A stretch of 64,000 nt of DNA from Ardenticatenaceae bacterium (GCA_020634415.1 JACKBT010000012.1:55148-119147), one strand, 5' to 3'. Positions 1 to 8,875 are shown, numbered from the stretch's first letter. Notes: generated by a model from the sequence alone, not told the origin. Numbers and translations are program-made.

Positions 1-1
1 G

Positions 2-163
2 TATAATACCTGGACACCACGTTTGTTACGCGCTGCTTATAACTATCAATACACGGCTAAAGACCCCGGTGCTTTCGCTCATAACGGCCAATACATCATT
101 CAGGTTCTGTATGATTCTCTGACTGATATTGGGGTTGATACGAGCGGTATGACACGACCGTAA
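2..163 (+). CDS. C-terminal fragment of a protein, possibly a multihaem cytochrome
   Basis: An open frame enters from the window edge and stops at TAA 161-163, giving 53 residues. The tail contains AAYNYQ, KDPGAFAHN and a final LYDSLTDIG. I associate this pattern with the C-termini of large multihaem c-type cytochromes, but no CxxCH motif lies in the visible part, so this is a tentative family memory. A strong terminator follows 24 bases after the stop, so this is the last gene of its transcript. The fragment contains no ACGGCCGT palindrome. Confidence 0.5.
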   Translation, partial: YNTWTPRLLRAAYNYQYTAKDPGAFAHNGQYIIQVLYDSLTDIGVDTSGMTRP

Positions 164-187
164 ACGTTTGATAGCCCTTTGAACCAG

Positions 188-224
188 AAAAGGCCGGATG
201 TGGTACTACATCCGGCCTTTTTTT
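188..224 (+). terminator. Rho-independent terminator
   Basis: A perfect 14-bp stem (188-201 pairing with 208-221) with a 6-nt loop runs into a 7-T tract. It sits just after the stop of the partial + strand gene and 26 bases before the end of the convergent XRE gene. Confidence 0.9.
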
Positions 225-249
225 ATTGGGAGGTGGGGATTTTTTGCCG

Positions 250-750
250 CTAACCTTTGTTAGGTGGTTCTGCCTCACCATACTGAAAGCCAGCCTGCTC
301 GGCGAACAGGGTGAGGAATTTGGAGGTGGAGCGTTTGGGTTCGTAGAGGCCGGTTTCCCATTCGCTGATGGTTTGTTGGCGCATACCTAGCTTGTCTGCC
401 AGTTCGGTCTGTGTCCAGCCCATCTGTTCACGGAAGGCTTTGATGAGATCGGCCGTCCACACAATTGTGTCTCCCTCTTTGCGCAGGTTGTACACCAAAC
501 CGGGTTTACGGAAGGTAATTTTCTCGTCAGCCAAATCAATTTCCACGACATGATAACCAGCATCCATCCAGGCCCGCGACTGCACTGAGCCGGTGCTGCG
601 GTTGCTCCACCAGGCCCGCTGCGTGCGGGCCGTCGGTGGCAGCTTCAAATCCAGCAGCCGTTCAACCTCCAGTATACTCAGGGCGATCTCGTCCTGGTCA
701 CTCGCCTGTAAGTGGCTAAAAAGGGGATAATATTTTGTACCTTCTTTCAT
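250..750 (-). CDS. DUF7662-like / XRE-family helix-turn-helix protein
   Basis: 166 aa. The N-terminal half (about residues 5-90) has the pattern LPPTARTQRAWWSN, then SRAWMDAGYHV and VEIDLADEKITF, which resembles the DUF7662 domain. The C-terminal half (about 105-160) is a clear XRE/Cro-type HTH: GWTQTELADKLGMRQQTISE followed by WETGLYEPKRS. The protein is probably a DNA-binding regulator that senses something through its N-terminal domain; the ligand is unknown. It is the third gene of a minus-strand operon and starts 5 bases after the C39-like gene stops. None of the three genes contains the ACGGCCGT palindrome, unlike most of the window, which hints at recent acquisition. Confidence 0.75.
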   Translation of the reverse strand: MKEGTKYYPLFSHLQASDQDEIALSILEVERLLDLKLPPTARTQRAWWSNRSTGSVQSRAWMDAGYHVVEIDLADEKITFRKPGLVYNLRKEGDTIVWTADLIKAFREQMGWTQTELADKLGMRQQTISEWETGLYEPKRSTSKFLTLFAEQAGFQYGEAEPPNKG

Positions 751-755
751 GCTCT

Positions 756-1220
756 CTACAGCTTTTCGATCACAGCAAAAAATGTATCGTAAGCGATCCA
801 GGCTAAATCTAAATCTCCATGAGAAACAGCTTGTGGGGCATCATCAAATGCTGGATCATTTAGATAGAAATAATGCTCATCATAACCGATGATAACCACA
901 GCATGCCAAGTCTCCAGATGCCAGTAAGGCAAGTCACCAGTCCACACAAAGACAACAACGGCTTTGCCTGTATCAAGTAACTGAAATAAGTCAGTGATAG
1001 TCCCTTGTTTATAGATGACATGAACGCCTGGGGCAAGCTCTGCCAGTTTTTGAATATTTCGATGTGGGGTTCCCCAAGGCTTAATGTCAAGAATAGATAA
1101 TAGACGTGTATAGGGGAGTTGGATATTGAGTGTAGCCAACATCATAGCTGTGCAAGCTGCCAAACAATCGGATTCGGCCTTTTGCTTATGGTGCGGGACT
1201 GGCAACAACTGCTTGGGCAT
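756..1220 (-). CDS. Papain-like C39-family peptidase-like protein
   Basis: 154 aa with no signal peptide. The papain-like set is visible: Gln13 for the oxyanion hole, Cys19 in ESDCLAACTAMML, His106 in TWHAVVIIGYD, and Asn121/Asp122 in YLNDPAF. This matches stand-alone C39-like cysteine peptidases rather than the ABC-fused bacteriocin processors, because no transporter domain is present. The gene overlaps the upstream small gene and is followed at once by an XRE regulator. The substrate is unknown. A cytosolic protease paired with small accessory proteins could serve regulation, defence or a toxin-antitoxin role, but that is inference. Confidence 0.75.
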   Translation of the reverse strand: MPKQLLPVPHHKQKAESDCLAACTAMMLATLNIQLPYTRLLSILDIKPWGTPHRNIQKLAELAPGVHVIYKQGTITDLFQLLDTGKAVVVFVWTGDLPYWHLETWHAVVIIGYDEHYFYLNDPAFDDAPQAVSHGDLDLAWIAYDTFFAVIEKL

Positions 1221-1539
1221 GGATTTCTATTTGTTGAATAAAGTCTGTGGTAACGAGAAGTTGCCCAGTACGGGCATCTACATCCAAATGACCAACATTT
1301 CCTAGCAATCCCCGCTGCGGAGAAGTGAGTAAAATTGGCACTCGCCATACCAACCGACCCTGTGTCAGCAGGAGGGATGCCTCGCCACCCCCCATCATAT
1401 GGCTAACATGACTGCCAACATAGCCGCTAACCTGTTGCCGAGCTGTGTAAGCGGTGATATTGACAATAGGCTCGCCGGGGGCAGCTATTAGATATTCATC
1501 TAGGGAGCGAGGTATGGTTTCTGTCATCAGTTGTGTCAT
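1186..1539 (-). CDS. Small conserved protein paired with C39-like peptidase
   Basis: About 117 aa from ATG 1539, which has GAGG about 9 bases upstream; an earlier in-frame ATG at 1554 lacks a good ribosome site. The family is not recognised. Visible features are a charged start (TIPRSLDEYL), a central glycine-rich MMGGGEAS segment and the strand-like LVWRVPILLTSPQRGLLG, then VGHLDVDARTGQLLVT, suggesting a small beta-rich domain. Its 3' end overlaps the start of the peptidase gene by 35 bases, so the two are probably translationally coupled and may form a complex or a protease-substrate pair. Confidence 0.55.
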   Translation of the reverse strand: MTQLMTETIPRSLDEYLIAAPGEPIVNITAYTARQQVSGYVGSHVSHMMGGGEASLLLTQGRLVWRVPILLTSPQRGLLGNVGHLDVDARTGQLLVTTDFIQQIEIHAQAVVASPAP

Positions 1540-1576
1540 CGCTTTGTGCCTCATTCTTTATTATCTGCTAAGTGAC

Positions 1577-1606
1577 ATTATGCCATAGAGAGGTAAACCA
1601 CTGCAA
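1577..1606 (-). promoter_or_regulatory. Possible sigma-70 promoter of the C39/XRE operon
   Basis: On the minus strand, TTGCAG (1601-1606) and CATAAT (1577-1582) are 18 bases apart, about 40 bases upstream of the first gene. The -35 match is weak, so this is tentative. Confidence 0.3.
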
Positions 1607-1622
1607 ACCATCTGAACCAGCT

Positions 1623-1660
1623 AAGGCCTCGACTCCTACTTAAAAGGGAGCCGAGGCTTT
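1623..1660 (-). terminator. Hairpin after the macroglobulin gene
   Basis: A 14-bp near-perfect stem (1623-1636 with 1647-1660) lies 17 bases beyond the stop of the large minus-strand gene. No good T tract follows on either strand, so it may be an RNA-stabilising or Rho-assisted end rather than a classical terminator. Confidence 0.45.
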
Positions 1661-1677
1661 AGCCGGAAGTGAAAAGC

Positions 1678-4600
1678 TTATTCGGCTACGGTGAAGACGA
1701 GGCCATCAGAACGGCCGAATACCTCAGGGAAGAACTCTTGCCGTGCCGTCGTGGGCATCACCTGGAATTCACCGGGGATGGTGGCTTGCAGGTAATAGGT
1801 GTATTGGTACGTGCCAGCCGGTAAGAACTGCGACAAGAAGCGGACTTGCTCGTCGCGGTACTCGATGCGGTCGAAGTACCACCAGCCCCAGTAGCCGTAA
1901 CGGAATTCGTCGTCGGTGCGGCTGATGCTGCCAACGTAGCCCGCCGCGCTGGTGTCCAGGGTGGGGTCAATGGCTTCTGCGCCGGCCGGGATGGGGTCTT
2001 GGACGATGACATTGAACATATCATGCTCGGCAATGATGGTTAGTTCCACGCGCACCTGTTGGCCTGCCGCCAGTTGAGTGATAGGTTCGCATGTCTCAGT
2101 TTCGGGATCGCAGTCGGCATCGTAGTAGGTGCGCTGGACGGTGAAGCCGCGATTAACGGCCGTTACACTGTTCGCATCTACAAAACTATCCAGGTGCATG
2201 GTGTAGTAGAGACTGCCGTTGCCCTCACCCCTTCTAAACTCGAAGAAATTCGCCACATCCCGCACCAGACGGTTGTTAGCCACACTCACAAAGTCATTGC
2301 TGGTGATGGTCTCTGGCGTGAAAGCGCCATCTGTCCATTCCTGCCCATTGACGAGTAAGCCATAACCAAAGTCGGCTTCCAATTCGCCAGAGATAAGCAT
2401 GTAGTCGGTGAGGGCCGAGACGGCCGTTGCTGTATCCAGCGGTGTTTCCCAGATGAGGGTCTGGCGGGCGGCCATCAGCCAGCGCACCGCCTGGGGCAGC
2501 AGGCCATTGTCGGGCTGAATGCGGGTCAGAGCGTCAATAATAACGGCCGTTCCCCGCACATCACTCATAAACGAACGGTAATCTTGGGTCGTGTTCTGCC
2601 AAAAAGCACCTGTCGCGCTTAAGATGGCCGCGTCGTTCACATCCGCCAGCAGCGATTCCTGGTTGTCGCCCGCGTCGCCGCTCAGTTCATAAACCAGGGC
2701 CAGCAGCGCTTTCGCTGCGGGATCAAGCAGGGCGCGATGTTCGTCGAACAACTCATCCGCCTCGGCGTTGGCCTGATAGGTGGCCTCCGCCAAAACGTAA
2801 AGGTAAAAGGCCTGGCGGTTGATGTCGTAAGTTTCGGTAAGGCTGGCAGCGGGGCGCACTTGCCGCGCCACATAGCTGATGCCGCCTTCGATGACGGCCG
2901 AATCTACCGCAAACCCGGCCTGCTGCGCTTTGATTAGTGACAGCAGGGTGATGGCCGAGATGTAGGGGTCGGATTGGGTGTTGTAGCACCATGTCCAGCC
3001 GCCATCGGACAGTTGCAGGGTTTCTAGTTGGGCAACGGCCGTTTCAATTAAGGTCGTCAATTCGGCCGTCAACGGCGGATTGTCCAGATTGAGTTCGTTG
3101 AGGGCACGCAGTGTAGCCACATTGGGCAGCAAGCGATTTGCCAGCCAGTGAGCGCAGGCCGGAATATAGTCAAGTTCGTTATGGGCCTGCAAGGTCTCGA
3201 TCATGGCCGCTGCCAGCGATGGGCTAAGGGTGATGTCCACCGCGCCAATGCGCGTATCGGCGTTGGGGGGCAGCAGCAAGGCTTCCACGCGCCGCCCCGA
3301 TTCGGCCAATACACCCGATGTACCCACCACATCTTCGGCATTGAAGCGGTAGACGGGGATGAGTTGATCGTCGCCTTCGCCAAAGGTAGGTTTGCTGGCA
3401 TCGCTAAAACCGCCGCCTGCGACGCGGAAGGTGAGGTCGGCCCACTGCACATCGTTTACGGTGACGGGCCAGCGTACCAATTCCTGGCTGTTGGCGGCGA
3501 TGCTCACGGTTTGCTCGGCGGTGCGGAGGGTAAGGCCATCGGCTTCTAAGGTGACGGTGGCTTCGATGGCGCTGCCGGTGTTGTTGTTGACGATAGCGCC
3601 CAACTGCACCACATCGCCCACGGTGAGGAAGCGGGGGGTGACGGGGCGGATGAGCAGGGGCAGGCTGGCGATGATGTCTACGTTGGTTTGCCCCACGAGG
3701 GTGTTATCGGTGACGGCTTTGCTGCTCAAGCGCCAGGTGGTGAGGTTGTCGGGCAGGGTGATGCTGACGCTGGCCTGGCCGTTGGCATCGGTGGTGATAT
3801 GGGCCGTCCAATAGGCGGTGTCGCGGAAGTCGCGGCGCACATCGTCCTCTTCGCCGACAGCGCGGGCCAGGGCGGCATCGGCTTCTAGACCGCCGCCGCC
3901 GCCGCCAAAACCGCCGCCTTCAAAGGGGATTTCGGGTTCCAGCCCTTCGCCGGAGATGAAGAGGCCGGCGCCAACCTGGCTGCGATAGGGCTGGGGGGCG
4001 TAGAAGGCTTCCAGGATGTTGGGGGCGTTGTCTTCTTTGAGGGTGAGGACGGCTAAATCTACGAGGGCCAGGGAGAGATCGGCCGTTACGGGGTTGCCGG
4101 CGTAGTCGGTGACGAGAATGTCGTAGGTGACGGTGCTGCCGGGGGCGAAATTGCTGCCTTGTGGGGTGAGTTCCAGGTTGAGGGCAAGCTGCTCGGTTGA
4201 GACGGGCAGTTCGACAATGCCCAGGCGGATGTCGGCGTAGGGGTTATCTTCGCTGTTGACGGGTTTGATGGCGACGATGCTGACGTAGATGTTGGGGGCG
4301 TGATCGGCCGTTATGGGGATGTCTACCACTTCGCTGCTGCTGGGCAGGGTAATCACGCGCTGTTCTATCAGCCGTCCGCGCTCGATGGTGAGCCAGGCTT
4401 GCACGGGTTCGGTGAAGGGGGACTGCACTAAAATGTGGGCCGTGTCGCCAGGGCTGTATTCATCCTGGTCGGCAGTCAGTTCCATGCTGCGCTCTTTGGG
4501 ATCGGTGCGCCAGCCGCCATAACCGGGGTCAATGACCCATAGGTTGGTGCTGCTTTGCTGGGTGCGGCCGCTGCTGTCGGTGACGGTGGCGATGGCGACG

Positions 4601-7600
4601 TAGCTGCCGCCGAATTCGGGGGTGAAGCTGGCGCTGGCTTCGCCTTGGGCATCGGTGGTTACTTGGGCGCGGGCTACTTCGGTGTCTATGGGTTCCCAGG
4701 CGGTGTAGTAGATGCCGTAGTCGTTGGTGCGGGTGCTGCGCCATTCGCGCTGGTAGAAGATGACCTCGACGGACTGATTGCCGCTGGGTTCACCGGCCCA
4801 GTCGGTGGTGAGGAGGTTGACGCTGGCGGCTTGCCCGGCGTTGATGAGGTAGTCGCTGGGGATGATGCCGACGTAGCTGGCGGCGGCGTGCATGGTGACG
4901 CGGGTGCGGGTGCTGACGGGGAATTCGCTGAGGTCGTTGATGGTGACTTCGATGGTGAGTTGGCGGCTGCCAGGGTCGAAGTCGTTGAGGAGGTCGGCGG
5001 GGAGGGTGAAGGTGAAACGGCCGTTGCCGTCTGTCTGGCCTTCGCCGCCTGTTACCCATTCGCCCAGACCCGTCTCGCCAAAACCGCCGCCAAAGGGGCC
5101 GAAGTCGCGGTAATAGTAACCGCCGCCGTCACCAAATTCGTAGTAGGGGCCAGCCACGCGGGGCCGGAAGGTGTCGGCGTAGACGGTCCAGTTGAGGTTG
5201 AGGTCGGTGGCGGGGCCGCCGAAGAAGTAGTCGGCCTGGACGGTGATGTCTATGGTTTCGCCGCGCAGGGCATCGGGGCGGTCGGGGGTGACGCTGGCGA
5301 GGAATTCGGGGGCGCGGTATTCGGCGACGGTGAAGGTGCGGAAGGCGTTGATGCCATCGCTGCTGATGCTGAACTGGTAGCTGCCGAGGGGGATGTCGTC
5401 GGGGATGAGGTATTCGCCGCTGAAGGTGCCGTCGCTTTCGACCTGAACGGTGAAGGTTTCGTCTACACCGTTCTCGATGTAGAAGTTGTAGCTGGTGAGG
5501 TTGATGGTGATGGATTGGGGTGTGGGGGGAGTGTAACGGCCGTAGTTGTTGTCGCGCACGATGCCTTTATAGGAAATGGTGTCTCCGGGGCGGTAGATGG
5601 GGCGGTCGGTGTAGAGGTAGGCGAAGGTGGGGCTGTCGGCGCTGTAGCCGATGTTGCTGATGCCCATCTCCCAGGGGTTGGCACCGCCGCTCCAACGGCT
5701 GCTGCCTACGCCGAAGCCGGGCTGTCCGGCTTCGCTGCTGATGACGGTGACACCGGCGAGGTATTCCTGCCGGCTGTAAGCGAAGCTAGCGAAACCGTTG
5801 TTGTCGGAAACGGCCGTGCCTATCGGTGCGCCGCGATCATTGTAGAAGGTAAGATTACGACCAGAGACAGGCTCGCCTGTAGCCAGGTCTGTTACCCACA
5901 CATGCGCCTCATCGAACATCTCTTTGACGACGATGTTGGTGTCGGCGACGATGAGCAGGTGGCGGCGGTTTTGCCAGTACCGAACGTTGGGATCGTCGCC
6001 ATCGGTAGCCAGGGAGAGATAGTAGATGCCGTTGGGCAGGGTGCTGCCATCGGCCAGGGGCAGTGTGTACAGCCCTGCCTGGTCGGCTTCGGTTTCGATG
6101 GGAATGGACCAGGTGCGCAGGGGGTTGGTGGCTGGGACGTAATCATTGAGTTCGTAGGGATTGTTGATGAAGTTGAGAGGCAGTCCGATGTCGTAAAGGG
6201 CTACGTCGAGTTGGGGTGTGTTGATGTGGATGATGCCGACGCGGGTGGGGAAGCTGCTGCTGAGTTGGCTGATTTGCTGGGGTAGGTTGAAGGAGGCGAT
6301 TTGGCCGTAGCCTGGGGCGGTAAATTGCCAGGTGTAGTCGCGGCCGATGGTGTTGCCGAAGGGGTCGGCGGCGGTGTTGGGGATGGTGATGGTGTAGTCG
6401 GTGTTGCGCTCTAGGGCAAAGTCTACATATAGCTCGAAATTAAATTCGTTGAAGTAGTAGTTGATGCGGCCAGTGGGGGTGGGGTTGATGAGGATGTGGT
6501 CTTCGAGGGTGTCTACATCCATCGGTGCGGTGAAGCCGACGGTGAAGCCTCGCTGCCAGGGGTCGGCGGTGGCTCCGCTGCGGGGGGTCGTGCTGATGAC
6601 GGCGGGGAAGGGGACGGTGCTGAAGTTGGTGACGGTTTCGGCATCCATGTTGGCCTGGCCGTTGGCGGAGCGGGCGAATTGACCGACGAAGAGACGGTAA
6701 TCGGTTTCGAGATCGAGCGGCTGGCGGGGGATGATGGTGAGTACGCGGTCGTTGTCTGACCATTGGAAATCGAGTTGGCCGCTGCTGCCACCGCGCAGGG
6801 TGACGGCGTTTTCGGTGCTTTCTCGCTCCATGGGCATGTTGAAGGTGATGGTGAGGGGCAGGGTGGGGTTGATGTTGGCTGCGCCGGTGTCGGGTTGGGT
6901 GCTGACGACGCTGGGGCTGAGGGTGGTGAAGCTCCAGGTGATGTCGTTTTGGAGGAGGCCGCCGGTAACGTCTTCAAGGCCAGCGGCGATTTGGGCGGTG
7001 TAGGTGGTGGCTCCGTCTAAAGGCTGGGTGGGGGTGAAGCGGTAGATGCTGGTGGAGATCCATTCGCCTGTGCCGTCTACGGGGGGATCGAGGGTGAGGG
7101 GTTGGGGCAGGCCGGCTTGCTGGCTGGTGCTGACGAGGGGGACGACGGGGCGGTTGAAGAGGATGGTGATGGCGGTGTCGGTTTGGACGTTTTGGTTGCC
7201 GTCGGTGGGGATGAGTTGGCTGGCTTCGAGGTAGCCGATGGTTTCGAGTTGTAGGTTGATGGGGGCGAAGAGGGTTTGGCCGTTGGCGGAGAGGGCGGTT
7301 TGGCTGAGGCTGATGTTGTATTTTTGGGCGCGGTTGAGGTCGCTGCGGGGGGTGAAGACGAGGGTGTCGGGGCGGGGCCAGGTGAAGGTGCCGCTGGCGG
7401 TTTGGGCGGAATCGGCCGTTTCTACTACAAAGTTTTCTTCGACGGAGGCCTGGTCCATGGGCTGGTCGAAGCGCAGGGTGATGGCGCCATCGAGCAGGGC
7501 TTTTTCGCCGGGGGCGGGGCTGCTGTAGAGGAGTTGGGGCGGCCAATCTATGTCGGCGAGGTCTACGGCGGGCAGCGGCGGGGTGGTTGCTGTGGGTTGG

Positions 7601-7794
7601 GGTAGGGGTGTGGCCTGGCTAACGGCCGTTGGTTCCTCTTCGGTGGTGATATCGGTGGAGGTTGTTTGGCTAGTGGGGGTGGGGAGAACGGCTGTGGGGG
7701 CCAGGGTGGGCAGGGGCTGTTCTTCTTCCTCGCGGCGGCAGGCGACGAGGATGAAGATAAAGATGAGGATAAGAGGGAAAAGGTGTTTACGCAT
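1678..7794 (-). CDS. Alpha-2-macroglobulin family lipoprotein without thioester
   Basis: 2038 aa. Residues 1-19 form a lipoprotein signal (LVAC lipobox, Cys19), followed by a Thr/Pro-rich linker to about residue 80. Repeated Ig-like Big_5/SbsA-type domains cover about 85-500 (for example ITLRFDQPMD, ITFNMPMERE). An MG2 domain lies near 722-830 (TDRPIYRPGD), a bait-like and glycine-rich stretch near 1290-1300, and the A2M core near 1320-1410 (LPDNLTTWRLSS). The alpha-helical thioester domain follows, with DGGWTWCYN. The thioester motif, normally GCxEQ, reads ACAHW at Cys1547, so the reactive Gln is missing. Bacterial macroglobulins trap foreign proteases at the cell envelope; without the thioester this one would trap only by conformational change. 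It appears to be transcribed alone from a dyad-containing promoter. Confidence 0.9.
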   Translation of the reverse strand: MRKHLFPLILIFIFILVACRREEEEQPLPTLAPTAVLPTPTSQTTSTDITTEEEPTAVSQATPLPQPTATTPPLPAVDLADIDWPPQLLYSSPAPGEKALLDGAITLRFDQPMDQASVEENFVVETADSAQTASGTFTWPRPDTLVFTPRSDLNRAQKYNISLSQTALSANGQTLFAPINLQLETIGYLEASQLIPTDGNQNVQTDTAITILFNRPVVPLVSTSQQAGLPQPLTLDPPVDGTGEWISTSIYRFTPTQPLDGATTYTAQIAAGLEDVTGGLLQNDITWSFTTLSPSVVSTQPDTGAANINPTLPLTITFNMPMERESTENAVTLRGGSSGQLDFQWSDNDRVLTIIPRQPLDLETDYRLFVGQFARSANGQANMDAETVTNFSTVPFPAVISTTPRSGATADPWQRGFTVGFTAPMDVDTLEDHILINPTPTGRINYYFNEFNFELYVDFALERNTDYTITIPNTAADPFGNTIGRDYTWQFTAPGYGQIASFNLPQQISQLSSSFPTRVGIIHINTPQLDVALYDIGLPLNFINNPYELNDYVPATNPLRTWSIPIETEADQAGLYTLPLADGSTLPNGIYYLSLATDGDDPNVRYWQNRRHLLIVADTNIVVKEMFDEAHVWVTDLATGEPVSGRNLTFYNDRGAPIGTAVSDNNGFASFAYSRQEYLAGVTVISSEAGQPGFGVGSSRWSGGANPWEMGISNIGYSADSPTFAYLYTDRPIYRPGDTISYKGIVRDNNYGRYTPPTPQSITINLTSYNFYIENGVDETFTVQVESDGTFSGEYLIPDDIPLGSYQFSISSDGINAFRTFTVAEYRAPEFLASVTPDRPDALRGETIDITVQADYFFGGPATDLNLNWTVYADTFRPRVAGPYYEFGDGGGYYYRDFGPFGGGFGETGLGEWVTGGEGQTDGNGRFTFTLPADLLNDFDPGSRQLTIEVTINDLSEFPVSTRTRVTMHAAASYVGIIPSDYLINAGQAASVNLLTTDWAGEPSGNQSVEVIFYQREWRSTRTNDYGIYYTAWEPIDTEVARAQVTTDAQGEASASFTPEFGGSYVAIATVTDSSGRTQQSSTNLWVIDPGYGGWRTDPKERSMELTADQDEYSPGDTAHILVQSPFTEPVQAWLTIERGRLIEQRVITLPSSSEVVDIPITADHAPNIYVSIVAIKPVNSEDNPYADIRLGIVELPVSTEQLALNLELTPQGSNFAPGSTVTYDILVTDYAGNPVTADLSLALVDLAVLTLKEDNAPNILEAFYAPQPYRSQVGAGLFISGEGLEPEIPFEGGGFGGGGGGLEADAALARAVGEEDDVRRDFRDTAYWTAHITTDANGQASVSITLPDNLTTWRLSSKAVTDNTLVGQTNVDIIASLPLLIRPVTPRFLTVGDVVQLGAIVNNNTGSAIEATVTLEADGLTLRTAEQTVSIAANSQELVRWPVTVNDVQWADLTFRVAGGGFSDASKPTFGEGDDQLIPVYRFNAEDVVGTSGVLAESGRRVEALLLPPNADTRIGAVDITLSPSLAAAMIETLQAHNELDYIPACAHWLANRLLPNVATLRALNELNLDNPPLTAELTTLIETAVAQLETLQLSDGGWTWCYNTQSDPYISAITLLSLIKAQQAGFAVDSAVIEGGISYVARQVRPAASLTETYDINRQAFYLYVLAEATYQANAEADELFDEHRALLDPAAKALLALVYELSGDAGDNQESLLADVNDAAILSATGAFWQNTTQDYRSFMSDVRGTAVIIDALTRIQPDNGLLPQAVRWLMAARQTLIWETPLDTATAVSALTDYMLISGELEADFGYGLLVNGQEWTDGAFTPETITSNDFVSVANNRLVRDVANFFEFRRGEGNGSLYYTMHLDSFVDANSVTAVNRGFTVQRTYYDADCDPETETCEPITQLAAGQQVRVELTIIAEHDMFNVIVQDPIPAGAEAIDPTLDTSAAGYVGSISRTDDEFRYGYWGWWYFDRIEYRDEQVRFLSQFLPAGTYQYTYYLQATIPGEFQVMPTTARQEFFPEVFGRSDGLVFTVAE

Positions 7795-7926
7795 GTTGTC
7801 TCCGATGACGTGAGGTGAGTGATGTAAATGGCTTTGGCTCCCGGCCCCACGGTCATGCTGTTTGATGTTTTTATAGAGCTGCGAGGTTTGTTAAACCAGG
7901 AGGTTTTGAGTGTACCAACGATTAGG

Positions 7927-7965
7927 AGTATACCACTTTCTGATGCTTATCAGAATGCGGTATAC
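7927..7965 (-). promoter_or_regulatory. Extended -10 promoter within a two-part dyad
   Basis: On the minus strand TGGTATACT forms an extended -10 box (7927-7932 on the + strand), with TTCTGA 17 bases upstream as a weak -35. The same bases form a dyad: GTATACC (7928-7934) with GGTATAC (7959-7965), and TTCTGAT (7938-7944) with ATCAGAA (7949-7955). It could be an operator or a symmetric divergent promoter. It lies in the roughly 300-base gap between the macroglobulin gene and tadA, where I see nothing else. Confidence 0.5.
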
Positions 7966-8079
7966 GGGATTCATAGTTGATTTTTATCATGTTGGAGCGG
8001 GGGGTGCATGTCGCCAGGGCGATGATTGGGCTACTGTTGGGCGATGATTGGGGAATTGTGTGGCAGGTTGGGCGGCGGT

Positions 8080-8088
8080 TGGTATAAT
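8080..8088 (+). promoter_or_regulatory. Extended -10 promoter of tadA
   Basis: TGGTATAAT is a perfect extended -10 (TATAAT at 8083-8088). Transcription would begin about 8095, almost at the GTG start at 8098, which would make the mRNA nearly leaderless. No convincing -35 is seen. Confidence 0.55.
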
Positions 8089-8097
8089 GAGGGGGCT

Positions 8098-8595
8098 GTG
8101 ACTGATGAATGGCTCGTTACCAAGGAAGATGATTTTGTAGCACCGGATGATGTGGTGTGGATGGGATTGGCTCTGGAGCAGGCGGGGCAAGCGGCCGTTT
8201 TGGACGAAGTGCCTGTCGGTGCAATAGCTGTCTATCAGGGACAGGTTATTGGTCGAGGCTATAACCGCAAGGAGTGCGATCTTGATCCGACGGCTCATGC
8301 GGAGATGATGGCGTTGAAGGAAGCGGCCGTTTTTTTGAACAATTGGCGGCTTTTGGATGTGACGTTGTACTGCACTTTGGAGCCATGCCCGATGTGTGCC
8401 GGGGCTATGATTCAGGCGCGACTGCCGCGTTTGGTGTATGGGGCGAAGGATACACGCTTTGGGGCCGATGGTTCGATTGTGAGTGTGATTCGGGCCCCGG
8501 GTTTTAATCATCGGGTGGCGGTAACGGGCGGGGTGCTGGCGGATGAAGCAGCGGAGTTGTTGCAGCAGTTCTTTCAAAAATTGCGTGGTCGGTAG
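8098..8595 (+). CDS. tadA: tRNA-specific adenosine deaminase TadA
   Basis: 165 aa from GTG 8098. Zinc-dependent deaminase that converts wobble A34 of tRNA-Arg(ACG) to inosine. The deaminase signature is complete: HAE at residues 67-69 and PCPMCAGAM with Cys97 and Cys100, preceded by EVPVGAI. The frame is open back to ATG 8026, but the extended -10 box lies at 8083-8088, so that start would fall upstream of transcription. ATG 8161 is a third option but would cut into the first helix (WMGLALEQA). The gene stands between the macroglobulin gene and tRNA-Ser. Confidence 0.92.
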   Translation: MTDEWLVTKEDDFVAPDDVVWMGLALEQAGQAAVLDEVPVGAIAVYQGQVIGRGYNRKECDLDPTAHAEMMALKEAAVFLNNWRLLDVTLYCTLEPCPMCAGAMIQARLPRLVYGAKDTRFGADGSIVSVIRAPGFNHRVAVTGGVLADEAAELLQQFFQKLRGR

Positions 8596-8683
8596 ACAAG
8601 AGGGGCGAGACAATCGGAATGTTTGGTTCTTTCATGATTGTTGTGTCATAGCTGATTGTCCCGCCCGTACAATTATATGAAAT

Positions 8684-8770
8684 GGAGAGGTGCCGGAGCG
8701 GTTGATCGGGGCGCTCTCGAAAAGCGTTGTGGCCTTGCGGTCACCGTGGGTTCGAATCCCACCCTCTCCG
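8684..8770 (+). tRNA. tRNA-Ser (anticodon CGA)
   Basis: 87 nt. The acceptor stem GGAGAGG pairs with CCTCTCC and G is the discriminator. The anticodon loop CTCGAAA carries CGA at 8718-8720 inside a 5-bp stem. There is a long class II variable arm and a GGTTCGAATCC T arm. The 3' CCA is not encoded. The tRNA reads UCG serine codons. Confidence 0.96.
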
Positions 8771-8779
8771 CCTTTTGTT

Positions 8780-8815
8780 AAAAAGCCTTCCTGTGTAAAT
8801 GGGAAGGCTTTTTGT
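8780..8815 (+). terminator. Rho-independent terminator after tRNA-Ser
   Basis: A 12-bp stem (8780-8791 with 8802-8813) ending in a T tract, 10 bases after the tRNA. Confidence 0.9.
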
Positions 8816-8875
8816 TTGGTAAGGAATGGGTTGGTTGAGTAATCAGTACGTTGAATTCTAATATTGGAGTGAAAG

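Noticed and set aside
4555..6285. 576-residue open frame on the + strand inside the macroglobulin gene
   Set aside because: It is antisense to a well-supported gene, its composition is Gly/Val/Ala/Asp-rich without domains, and no ribosome site is seen. It arises from biased codon use.
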